From the NCBI GenBank assembly GCA_030635835.1, contig DAOVYB010000067.1, positions 1-7,651 of the forward strand: a stretch of DNA of 7,651 nt, read 5' to 3'. The first letter of the stretch is position 1; the number at the start of each line of letters is the position of its first letter. This document shows, piece after piece, positions 1 through 5,813 of the stretch. The DNA comes from Gammaproteobacteria bacterium (GTDB lineage Bacteria > Pseudomonadota > Gammaproteobacteria > UBA6429). The position numbers and the translations under genes are program-made. The notes beneath the pieces were generated by a model. That model worked only from the letters and a program-made list of their open reading frames with translations. It was not told the origin of the DNA and did no database searches.

Positions 1-1
1 A

Positions 2-139
2 AATTTAATTGATGAAATAGCAGAAAAAACAAAAAATTATATTGAACGTGTTCAGGCGCTTGAAGACGTACCTGAACAAAATAAAATGTTATTGATAAAA
101 ATAGTAAGAGAAGAACGTGAAACTCTAAAACGAGGATGA
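2..139 (+). CDS. C-terminal 45 residues of an unidentified protein (5' truncated)
   Basis: An open frame enters from the left edge and ends at TGA 137-139. The 45 visible residues are highly charged, rich in Glu, Lys and Ile, and look like amphipathic helix or coiled coil. No family can be recognised from this tail. The stop overlaps ATG 136-138 of the next frame (ATGA), the usual sign of translational coupling, so it is probably cotranscribed with the exported GlcG-like protein downstream. It could be the end of a regulator or a structural helical protein; I do not assign a function. Confidence 0.55.
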   Translation, partial: NLIDEIAEKTKNYIERVQALEDVPEQNKMLLIKIVREERETLKRG

Positions 140-144
140 GAATA

Positions 145-639
145 ATGATAAAAATGATTAGAATAATTTCAATTTATATTTCTGCATTATTAAGTTTTAC
201 TGTATATGCAGCAGATGTTGTTAGTACAAAAAATATCGGTATGGAACTGGCTCGTGATATAGCGAATGAGTCTGTAATGGCTTGTCGTAAAAATGGTTAT
301 CATGTCAGTGCGGTGGTGGTTGATCGTCATGGTTTAGTTCGAGCAGTATTACGTGACGATCTGGCTGCGCGCTTTACCTTGGAAATTGCAGAACGAAAAG
401 CCAATATGACAGTAATGGCATGGACGGATAGTGGCCAATTTAAAAAAGCACGTGCTGATATTCGTCAGGAGTTAAATCATATTGATGGACTAATTGTTAT
501 GGAAGGCGGAATAAAAATAACTTCTGGTGGTTATAATTTAGGTGCAATAGGTGTGAGTGGTGCGCCTGGCGGAGATAAAGATGCAGCTTGTGCAATACAA
601 GCATTAAAAAAACTCGAAGAGAGAATAGAGTTTTTATAA
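145..639 (+). CDS. Exported GlcG/HbpS-like (DUF336) small protein
   Basis: This is a protein of about 164 residues. It has an N-terminal signal peptide: a basic start, a hydrophobic stretch at about residues 5-20, and a Val-Tyr-Ala site with likely cleavage before Ala23. The rest matches the GlcG/HbpS (DUF336) fold: an early helix, a Val-rich strand (SAVVVDRHG), a helix with AERKAN, and the family's C-terminal Gly-rich signature GAIGVSGAPGGDKDAACA. Family members include the extracellular haem-binding HbpS and GlcG of glycolate loci, but the biochemical role of most members is unknown, so ligand and partner are not assigned here. Start choice: the frame opens at ATG 136, but the only Shine-Dalgarno-like site, GAGG at 132-135, abuts that codon. 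ATG 145 lies 9 nt from it and still gives a good signal peptide. The preceding truncated gene overlaps the upstream ATG, which suggests one transcript. No haem-ligand residue can be identified with confidence. Confidence 0.82.
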   Translation: MIKMIRIISIYISALLSFTVYAADVVSTKNIGMELARDIANESVMACRKNGYHVSAVVVDRHGLVRAVLRDDLAARFTLEIAERKANMTVMAWTDSGQFKKARADIRQELNHIDGLIVMEGGIKITSGGYNLGAIGVSGAPGGDKDAACAIQALKKLEERIEFL

Positions 640-711
640 ATATAACTACTTAGGATTAAATGGATTGCTCCAGATCATTTGACCCTGTTACTTTTAAAGA
701 TGGTTTAAACA

Positions 712-1539
712 ATGCCAGAAGGTCCGGAAATTCAACGCGCAAGGGATGAGCTTGCAGAAGTGCTTGAGCAGGGAAAGGTAATTAAAATATTTTTTGCTTT
801 TGACAACTTAAAACATTATCAAAACAAACTAAAAAATAATCAGATCATCGAGGTTAATGCGAAAGGAAAAGCGATACTCATCCGCTTTTCGAATGGGTAT
901 ACGATTTATAGTCACAACCAGCTTTATGGTAAATGGGTTATCTCGCCAGATGGACAAACTCCTGATATAAAACGTCAGTTGCGTCTTTCTATTCATCTGC
1001 CTCAGGGAGCTGCATTTCTTTATAGTGCCTCAGACATCACTGTTCTAAAAGAGCATGAAGTCGAGAACCATCCTTATTTGAGTAAGTTAGGACTGGAATT
1101 GTTGGCAGCAACAACGACTAAAGAAATGGTTGCCCAACGGCTGTTAATGTTTCGTAAATCACGGCGCAGCCTGATGACTTTGTTACAGGATCAAAGTGTG
1201 CTGGCTGGTATCGGTAATTATTTATGTTGTGAAATATTACATATTTCAGGCCTGCACCCGGAAACACGTATATGTGAACTTAGTGAACAGCAACTTGTAA
1301 TGATTACGCATAATAGTCTGCAGCTAACCCGGCAATCTTATGAAACTGCGGGTATTACAAATTTATTATCACGTGCGAAAAAATTAGCGAAGCAGGGTAT
1401 AGAGTTTGAAGATTATCGATTCAATGTATACCGCAGGAAAGGACTTCCCTGTTACCAGTGTGGAGATGATATTGTAAAAGATAAATATTCCGGCAGGATG
1501 GGGTATTGTTGTTTAGGCTGTCAGTCGTTGCCCCTTTAA
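712..1539 (+). CDS. nei: Endonuclease VIII (oxidised-pyrimidine DNA glycosylase/AP lyase)
   Basis: Bifunctional base-excision repair enzyme that removes oxidised pyrimidines and cleaves the abasic site by beta,delta-elimination. It has 275 residues; E. coli Nei has 263. The N-terminus MPEGPEI supplies the catalytic Pro2 and Glu3, which fixes the start because Pro2 must be exposed after Met removal. Lys53 in AKGKAIL is the conserved active-site lysine, and YSHNQLYGKW and LYSASDI are Nei-specific blocks. The helix-two-turn-helix region carries LAGIGNYL. The C-terminal zinc finger is Cys247-x2-Cys250 and Cys267-x2-Cys270, with the conserved DNA-contacting Arg262 between them. These blocks separate it from Fpg/MutM. 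The ribosome site is weak (AAAGATGG at about 696-703). The 72-nt gap to the upstream gene shows no clear promoter or terminator, so read-through from it is possible. A four-residue tail follows the finger. Confidence 0.96.
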   Translation: MPEGPEIQRARDELAEVLEQGKVIKIFFAFDNLKHYQNKLKNNQIIEVNAKGKAILIRFSNGYTIYSHNQLYGKWVISPDGQTPDIKRQLRLSIHLPQGAAFLYSASDITVLKEHEVENHPYLSKLGLELLAATTTKEMVAQRLLMFRKSRRSLMTLLQDQSVLAGIGNYLCCEILHISGLHPETRICELSEQQLVMITHNSLQLTRQSYETAGITNLLSRAKKLAKQGIEFEDYRFNVYRRKGLPCYQCGDDIVKDKYSGRMGYCCLGCQSLPL

Positions 1540-1542
1540 GCC

Positions 1543-1655
1543 GGTACCTCTATTTTGCTCTTTGTTGGTTCCGTCATTTTATTCCTTGAACCACCTACTT
1601 AAAATATACGGTAGATGTAGGTTGGCTCAAACGTAGTGGAGCCAACAATACTCTT
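1543..1655 (+). repeat. Tandem repeat unit 1: inverted REP pair (BIME-like)
   Basis: First of two direct copies that repeat with a 120-nt period. It contains an inverted REP at 1562-1598 (TTGTTGGTTCC ... TTGAACCACCTAC) and a forward REP at 1617-1648 (GTAG head, then GTTGGCTC ... GAGCCAAC). The two arms are nearly complementary, so the unit can fold as a nested palindrome. The GTAG tetranucleotide followed by an imperfect palindrome is the hallmark of REP sequences mobilised by RAYT (Y1 HUH) transposases. The unit starts 3 nt after the nei stop and may act as its transcript end, although no T-tract follows the hairpin. Confidence 0.85.
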
Positions 1656-1662
1656 ATCTGAC

Positions 1663-1776
1663 GGTACCTCTATTTAGTTCTTTGTTGGTTCCGTCATTTC
1701 ATTCCTTGAACCAACCTACTTAAAATATGTGGTAGACGTAGGTTGGCTCAAATGCAGTGGAGCCAACAATGCTCTT
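1663..1776 (+). repeat. Tandem repeat unit 2: inverted REP pair (BIME-like)
   Basis: Second direct copy. By eye it differs from unit 1 at nine positions plus one inserted A, about 91% identity. Its inverted REP ends in AACCAACCTAC and its forward REP runs 1738-1769 (GTAG, GTTGGCTC ... GAGCCAAC). The extra A restores full pairing between CCAACCTAC and GTAGGTTGG. Similarity to unit 1 stops abruptly after CTCTT at 1776, and unique sequence leading to the ubiT promoter begins there. Confidence 0.85.
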
Positions 1777-1809
1777 GCCATGTCAGCAGGCAACGATATT
1801 TAGAAGATA

Positions 1810-1823
1810 TTGATCTGGATCAT
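1810..1823 (+). promoter_or_regulatory. FNR/Anr-type operator of ubiT
   Basis: The sequence TTGAT-CTGG-ATCAT matches the FNR consensus TTGAT-N4-ATCAA at 9 of 10 conserved positions. Its centre lies 42-43 nt upstream of the transcription start predicted from the -10 hexamer at 1847-1852, the spacing of class II FNR activation. It implies that ubiT is induced under low oxygen. E. coli ubiT is known to have an FNR-controlled promoter, which fits. Confidence 0.78.
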
Positions 1824-1846
1824 GTAGTTAACCCATTTATTGCATT

Positions 1847-1852
1847 ATATTT
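1847..1852 (+). promoter_or_regulatory. Predicted -10 hexamer of ubiT promoter
   Basis: TATATT agrees with TATAAT at 5 of 6 positions and begins 23 nt after the FNR box. Predicted transcription start is near 1858-1859, leaving a leader of about 22 nt before ATG 1881. No good -35 hexamer is present, as expected for an activator-dependent promoter. Confidence 0.55.
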
Positions 1853-1880
1853 GCAGAGTTATATAACCGAGACTAATAAA

Positions 1881-2399
1881 ATGTCATTTGCTCTGAAACC
1901 TTTAAGCCACTTTCTTCGTTTTGTTCCTGATAAAGTTCATACTAAGTTAATCAGTCGTTTTGGTGGCCATTTAATGAAAGGTCAGGCGATTACTTCGCGT
2001 CTGGATCATATGGAAGGTAAACGCTTGCAACTGACGATTACAGATACAAAAAATTGCTGGAAGTTTATTATTCGTAATAATCGATTAGTGGATGATACAC
2101 AATCAGATATTGTTGCAGATGTGCATATTCAGGGTGATTTAAAAACATTTTTATTGCTTGCTACTCGCAACGAAGATCCGGATAGTTTATTTTTCTCGCG
2201 TCACTTAAGCCTTGAAGGTAATACTGAAGACGGTTTGTATATTAAGAACCTGATTGATGCCATGGATTTTGATACAACAGTTTATTTAAAATCTATTTTA
2301 GGCCCGTCTCTGGCAACACGTATTGCCCCGATAGTTGAAAAACTTGAGCTGGGTAAACATGCTCATAGTTTAGGTGAGCGTATATTAATTGGTAGATAG
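1881..2399 (+). CDS. ubiT: UbiT, SCP2-domain factor for O2-independent ubiquinone biosynthesis
   Basis: UbiT is the lipid-binding SCP2-domain accessory protein needed with UbiU and UbiV to make ubiquinone without oxygen; it is thought to hold the hydrophobic prenylated intermediates. From ATG 1881 the protein has 172 residues, against 174 in E. coli UbiT. The SCP2 core is clear, with the diagnostic block EDPDSLFFSRHLSLEGNTED and then GLYIKNLIDAMDF, very close to E. coli UbiT. Start choice: the frame stays open upstream to ATG 1743, but those extra 46 codons begin inside the REP repeat, run through the FNR box and -10, and lie before the predicted transcription start. The family N-terminus also fits ATG 1881. 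Its Shine-Dalgarno is weak (GAG at 1870-1872 at best). It converges with ubiV, which with ubiU supplies the catalytic pair. Confidence 0.93.
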   Translation: MSFALKPLSHFLRFVPDKVHTKLISRFGGHLMKGQAITSRLDHMEGKRLQLTITDTKNCWKFIIRNNRLVDDTQSDIVADVHIQGDLKTFLLLATRNEDPDSLFFSRHLSLEGNTEDGLYIKNLIDAMDFDTTVYLKSILGPSLATRIAPIVEKLELGKHAHSLGERILIGR

Positions 2400-2412
2400 T
2401 CTGGAATTGAAA

Positions 2413-2439
2413 ATGTAGGTCGGTCTTCAGGCCGACGCC
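2413..2439 (+). repeat. REP palindrome, left arm of an inverted pair
   Basis: GTAG head at 2415-2418, followed by a hairpin GTCGG ... CCGAC that extends to a seven-pair stem with one G-U pair around loop TTCA. It belongs to a different REP sequence type (GGTCGG) from the GGTTGG type upstream of ubiT. It starts 13 nt after the ubiT stop and may protect or end that transcript. Its inverted partner lies at 2541-2606. Confidence 0.8.
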
Positions 2440-2540
2440 AATCTACGCTAAAGCAACCAAACTTATTAATTACCGCGCAGTAAAAAATCATATTTTAAAT
2501 ATTCTGATAATAACTCAGTATTCTTCTTTTATCATAACGC

Positions 2541-2606
2541 GGCGTCGGCCTAATACCCTCTAATATAATTACTGTAAGAGGGGCACTATGAGAACCGACC
2601 TACATT
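2541..2606 (-). repeat. REP palindrome, right arm of the inverted pair, split by a 38-nt segment
   Basis: The outer parts, GGCGTCGGCC (2541-2550) and TGAGAACCGACCTACATT (2589-2606), are the reverse complement of the left REP with two mismatches. Between them lie 38 extra nucleotides (2551-2588), exactly in the loop. The extra piece has its own inverted repeat, CCCTCT at 2556-2561 with AGAGGG at 2577-2582, and begins and ends with TA. On the minus strand the element lies just after the ubiV stop, so it may also end that transcript. Confidence 0.7.
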
Positions 2607-2623
2607 ATCGTAATTATAGTGAG

Positions 2624-3499
2624 CTATATATTTTTCCAATCAATACCCGGTTGACCATACCAGTACCCATTACACCAACCACCTTCAGGCACAGGTAATT
2701 CAATATCAGATGTATCATTATCGATACTTGCTCTAAAGGCATTGATAATTGAATCCATATTTTTATCTTGTGGTGAAATACGTAATACATCTACCTTAAG
2801 TTCTTTTAGTCTATCAACGACTGATAACAAATTACTCGGCACGCCTGATTGCAATTGAATGCCGTTGATTAAAAACAGGTTTTGTTCATCCTGGGTATTT
2901 AAAGGCATGCCCTCATCAAATAATTCACATTTAAATTCACACTGATCTTTGGGAATATTAAAAGCGCGTGCAGTAAAACAGCGCGCAGAAAAAGAGAGCG
3001 GGATATTACCGTAAACAAACACTTCGGTTTCCATGCCTTCAGGTTTTTCGTTTTGTAAATCGATGAGCGTTTTTTCCGAAAGCTCAATAGGCATTACCCA
3101 GCGTTTAGCACCGGCATCATGTAATACCGCTAATGTTTCTGCGTTATACATATTGATATGAGGGCCTGCGATATAACCTGTTTTTCCGGCTAATAAATGC
3201 AGTGCAGATGTATCATTGCCTTCAACGGCATAATTTTCATTGGTGCATATTTTTTTTAATTGAGAAAGTTCAGAGTCAGCAACTAATAACGTCATGGTTG
3301 AGAGAATCACTTCTTTACCTGCTGCCGTTAATTTTTCTGCAATGCTTATCCAGTCTTCAAATTTTAACTGACGTCTTTTCGAACAAACAACCTCACCAAG
3401 GTAAACAATATCAACCGGTAATTTTGCAACATCCTCATAAAAGGAGAAGACTTTTTCTTTTGACCAAAAATACTGAAGTGGTCCTAATGAAAGTTTCAT
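2624..3499 (-). CDS. ubiV: UbiV, Fe-S protein of O2-independent ubiquinone hydroxylation
   Basis: UbiV belongs to the U32 peptidase-like family and pairs with UbiU as the heterodimer that hydroxylates the ubiquinone ring without O2. The protein has 291 residues, close to E. coli UbiV. Four cysteines match the known [4Fe-4S] ligands in spacing: Cys39 ([10 protein letters not shown]), Cys174 ([10 protein letters not shown]), Cys187 and Cys191 (QCEFKC). E. coli uses 39, 180, 193 and 197, with the same 13- and 4-residue gaps. The C-terminal [14 protein letters not shown] block is also typical. The start has an AAGAGAA Shine-Dalgarno a few bases upstream. It lies 35 nt after ubiU on the same strand with no terminator between, so it is the last gene of the yhcC-ubiU-ubiV operon. 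It ends facing ubiT across a REP pair. Confidence 0.95.
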   Translation of the reverse strand: MKLSLGPLQYFWSKEKVFSFYEDVAKLPVDIVYLGEVVCSKRRQLKFEDWISIAEKLTAAGKEVILSTMTLLVADSELSQLKKICTNENYAVEGNDTSALHLLAGKTGYIAGPHINMYNAETLAVLHDAGAKRWVMPIELSEKTLIDLQNEKPEGMETEVFVYGNIPLSFSARCFTARAFNIPKDQCEFKCELFDEGMPLNTQDEQNLFLINGIQLQSGVPSNLLSVVDRLKELKVDVLRISPQDKNMDSIINAFRASIDNDTSDIELPVPEGGWCNGYWYGQPGIDWKNI

Positions 3500-3534
3500 A
3501 TTATTCTCTTAATATTTTTACTAAAATTGATTAT

Positions 3535-4551
3535 TTATTGCCAGGGGCGATGATAAGCACCTAAGGTATGTGAATTCCCTTCTGATACATGATCAAGACC
3601 TTCTATCCATTTTTTATCTGGTGAATAATTTTCAGGATCAGCCTGACAGGAATCAATTGCGGCGCGTAATATTTTAGTGACTTGTGCTACATAAGTTGGG
3701 CTGCGTTGGCGACCTTCAACTTTAATTGCTGCGACACCCATTTTTATTATTTCCGGAAGAATAGGTAAAGTATTTAAACTGGTTGGTTCTTCAATGGCAT
3801 AAAAAGTATCATCACCTACCTGAAAACGACCTTTACATAATGTTGGGTAACCGGCATTTTCATTGGCACCATAGCTATCAATCAATATACCGTTTAAACG
3901 AGACTGTCTTCCTTTCGGTGTTTCTTCCCACTTAACCGCTTTAGCCGGAGAGCATACACCACATGAGTTGGGTGACTCGCCAGTAACATAAGATGATAAG
4001 ACACAACGACCTTCCACCATGACACATAAGCTACCAAAGCCAAACACTTCGACTTCAACCGGACTGTTGTTAATAATATTTTGCACCTGGGCAAGGGATA
4101 ACACACGCGGTAAAACAATGCGTTGTATATTAAAATTGTCTTTAAAAAAACCAATTGCATGTTTGTTAGTTGCTGAACCTTGTACTGAAAGGTGTAAACG
4201 CAAATCAGGATAGTTGCGCGTGGCATAACGCATTAAACCCGGATCGGCAAGGATGACAGCATCAACCCCAAGCTTGGCGGCATTATCAATGGCATTGGTC
4301 CAGAGAGACCAGTCTGCAGGTTGCGGAAAAGTATTTAAAGCTAATAAAACTTTCGCATTTTTCTTATGCGCATAATCAATGCCCGTTTGTGCTTCGTCAA
4401 AACTAAAATTTAATCCGGGAAAGTTACGCGCATTGGTGGCATCTCGAAAACCGATGTAAACTGCATCGGCACCATTATCTACAGCAGCACGTAAAGCGGG
4501 TAAGCTACCTGCGGGACAAACAAGTTCAATTTTATTTTTTACAGCTACCAT
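3535..4551 (-). CDS. ubiU: UbiU, U32-family Fe-S protein of O2-independent ubiquinone hydroxylation
   Basis: UbiU is the partner of UbiV in oxygen-independent ring hydroxylation. It has 338 residues; E. coli UbiU has 331. The U32 core starts with ELVCPAGSLPALRAAVDNGADAVY. The four [4Fe-4S] ligands correspond to Cys176 (GSLC), Cys183 (EGRC), Cys200 (CSPA) and Cys239 (TLCKG), each seven residues later than E. coli 169, 176, 193 and 232. VEGRQRSPTYV near residue 286 is the conserved U32 motif. An additional Cys197 lies three residues before ligand Cys200 and is not one of the E. coli ligands. The ATG (4551-4549) overlaps the end of the upstream radical SAM gene by 7 nt, so translation is probably coupled, and ubiV follows 35 nt later. 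Confidence 0.96.
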   Translation of the reverse strand: MVAVKNKIELVCPAGSLPALRAAVDNGADAVYIGFRDATNARNFPGLNFSFDEAQTGIDYAHKKNAKVLLALNTFPQPADWSLWTNAIDNAAKLGVDAVILADPGLMRYATRNYPDLRLHLSVQGSATNKHAIGFFKDNFNIQRIVLPRVLSLAQVQNIINNSPVEVEVFGFGSLCVMVEGRCVLSSYVTGESPNSCGVCSPAKAVKWEETPKGRQSRLNGILIDSYGANENAGYPTLCKGRFQVGDDTFYAIEEPTSLNTLPILPEIIKMGVAAIKVEGRQRSPTYVAQVTKILRAAIDSCQADPENYSPDKKWIEGLDHVSEGNSHTLGAYHRPWQ

Positions 4552-5477
4552 GTACTATGCTCTCCATATTCTATGCCTTGAGTGTGACCTCGTTGCTTAA
4601 GCTCGGCTGTTATTCCGTTCAATACATTCCATTTTTGTGAGCACCACTCGGGAGCAAGCAGAATACTTTTTTCTGCTGTACCAGTCAGGCGATGGAAAAT
4701 AATTTCTTTAGGCGTTAATGCAACTAGATCAGCAACGGTATTAATATATTCTTTTAAACTTAGTGCCTGGTATTCACCTCGTCGCCATTCGTTAGCAAGT
4801 GCTGTTCCTTTTACGACATGTAAGGGATGAAGTTTAAGACCTTCTACACCTTGTTCTAATACACGTAGCAAACTGATTTTTGCATGTGAATTATCTTCAC
4901 CGGGTAAGCCAATAATTAAATGGGTACAGACAGATAGCTGTCTGCTGTGCGCGGCTTTTATAGCATTACAATATGATGCGTAATCATGGCCGCGATTAAC
5001 ACGTTCTAATGTTTTGTCATAACTCGATTGCAGTCCTAACTCTAGCCAAACTTCATAACCTTGATTCTGATAATCAGCAAGTAAATCTAAAACTTTTGGC
5101 GGGACACAGTCAGGACGTGTACCAATACATAGTCCGATTACATCGGGTTCAGCTAATGCATTATCATAAATATTTTTTAAGGTTTGAACATCAGCATAGG
5201 TGTTTGTATATGCCTGAAAGTAAGCAAGATATTTTTCAGCCCGGGTGCGTTTTATTAAGACTTTTCGTCCGGCATCAATTTGTGTAGAGAGTGATGCAGG
5301 TTTTCGTCCATTTGGACTAAATGAAACATTATTACAAAAAGTACAGCCACCGCGACCAATGGTTCCATCTCTGTTTGGACAGGTGAAGTCAGCATCAATC
5401 GCAATTTTATGCACACGTTGTTGGTGTTTATCCAACATCGACTGACCAAAAGTATTTACATAATTCGATAATATCAT
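4545..5477 (-). CDS. yhcC: TIGR01212-family radical SAM protein (YhcC-like)
   Basis: Radical S-adenosylmethionine protein of 310 residues, close in length and sequence to E. coli YhcC, whose substrate is not established. The cluster-binding motif is Cys33-x11-Cys45-x2-Cys48 in TCPNRDGTIGRGGCTFC. Other family blocks include YLAYFQAYTNTYADV, CIGTRPDCVPPKVLDLL, GYEVWLELGLQSS, HLIIGLPGE and GLKLHPLHVVKGT. The N-terminus MILSNYVNTFG aligns with E. coli YhcC, which supports ATG 5477. No Shine-Dalgarno precedes that codon, but a 19-codon frame (5533-5474) ends in an ATGA overlap with it. The gene leads an operon with ubiU and ubiV under an FNR-type box. In E. coli yhcC is not next to ubiUV, so the linkage here is informative; a role in anaerobic quinone metabolism or its maintenance is inference. 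Confidence 0.92.
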   Translation of the reverse strand: MILSNYVNTFGQSMLDKHQQRVHKIAIDADFTCPNRDGTIGRGGCTFCNNVSFSPNGRKPASLSTQIDAGRKVLIKRTRAEKYLAYFQAYTNTYADVQTLKNIYDNALAEPDVIGLCIGTRPDCVPPKVLDLLADYQNQGYEVWLELGLQSSYDKTLERVNRGHDYASYCNAIKAAHSRQLSVCTHLIIGLPGEDNSHAKISLLRVLEQGVEGLKLHPLHVVKGTALANEWRRGEYQALSLKEYINTVADLVALTPKEIIFHRLTGTAEKSILLAPEWCSQKWNVLNGITAELKQRGHTQGIEYGEHSTW

Positions 5478-5533
5478 TTATTTAAGTTGGTCTGATAAAA
5501 TTCAGTTTGCCGTGATATAAGCAGCGCAAACAT
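5474..5533 (-). CDS. Possible 19-residue upstream ORF/leader peptide
   Basis: An ATG at 5533-5531 opens a 19-codon frame (MFALLISRQTEFYQTNLNK) whose TGA overlaps the ATG of the radical SAM gene as ATGA. yhcC has no visible ribosome site of its own, so coupling to this frame is plausible. However, the small frame itself has only a poor Shine-Dalgarno and no recognisable family. It lies inside the predicted operon leader of about 104 nt. Confidence 0.25.
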   Translation of the reverse strand: MFALLISRQTEFYQTNLNK

Positions 5534-5587
5534 GAGTGAGTTCTAAATTTAAATCTTTAGATATAGAGGCTTAAATTACGAGGAGGT

Positions 5588-5593
5588 ACTTTA
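5588..5593 (-). promoter_or_regulatory. Predicted -10 hexamer of the yhcC-ubiU-ubiV promoter
   Basis: Read on the minus strand, TAAAGT matches TATAAT at 4 of 6 positions. It begins exactly 23 nt after the FNR box, the same distance as at ubiT. Predicted start of transcription is near 5581-5582, giving a leader of about 104 nt. Confidence 0.42.
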
Positions 5594-5616
5594 TCTTTTA
5601 ACTAGGGTATGTGATC

Positions 5617-5630
5617 TTGACCTTAATCAA
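5617..5630 (-). promoter_or_regulatory. FNR/Anr-type operator of the yhcC-ubiU-ubiV operon
   Basis: On the minus strand the site reads TTGAT-TAAG-GTCAA, 9 of 10 conserved FNR positions. It is centred 41-43 nt upstream of the start predicted from the -10 at 5588-5593, class II geometry. E. coli ubiUV is FNR-controlled, so this fits induction of the oxygen-independent hydroxylase under anaerobiosis, here together with the radical SAM gene. Confidence 0.72.
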
Positions 5631-5671
5631 GTTTAGTGCTTATTTTTAGAGGAGTTTAATGCTAGAAATAA

Positions 5672-5695
5672 ACAGAGTTAAAAATTTTGCTCTGT
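5672..5695 (-). terminator. Weak hairpin, possible transcript end after yqeY
   Basis: ACAGAG and CTCTGT form a six-pair stem around an AT-rich loop. On the minus strand TTATTTCT follows, a poor T-tract. It lies about 130 nt past the yqeY stop and downstream of no other gene. Low stability makes termination uncertain. Confidence 0.28.
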
Positions 5696-5796
5696 AATAG
5701 AAAAGTTAACTTTAATTGATTTATCAAAAGGTTAATGAAAAAATTAGACCCATTCCATCAATAAAATAAAGAATTTAAAAGAGGAGGCTTGAACGA

Positions 5797-5813
5797 TTTA
5801 ATCAGTGATTAAA
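5797..5813. repeat. 17-nt perfect palindrome near the yqeY stop
   Basis: TTTAATCA-G-TGATTAAA is perfectly symmetric about 5805 and starts 15 nt past the yqeY stop codon. It has no T-tract on either strand. It could be a weak 3' hairpin or a binding site of unknown protein; AT-rich palindromes of this size can also arise by chance. Confidence 0.4.

Noticed and set aside
1543..1776. CRISPR array
   Set aside because: There are only two copies of a ~113-bp unit with diverging sequence and no unique spacers between short repeats. The internal GTAG palindromes identify REPs instead.
3202..3564. 120-codon plus-strand open frame across the ubiU-ubiV junction
   Set aside because: It is antisense to two well-supported genes and has no recognisable domain.
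5716..5727. TTGAT-TT-ATCAA, a possible third FNR box
   Set aside because: The two half-sites are only 2 nt apart instead of 4, which would put them out of phase for an FNR dimer, and no promoter elements fit it.
5659..5764. Plus-strand mini-frames of 12 codons (5659-5697) and 9 codons (5735-5764), each with a good ribosome-site-like run
   Set aside because: They are very short, with no recognisable peptide and no clear promoter. Purine-rich runs before ATG are common by chance in this AT-rich gap.
5797..5813. Palindrome after yqeY as a rho-independent terminator
   Set aside because: The stem has only two G-C pairs and no T-tract follows on either strand; it is kept only as a palindrome.
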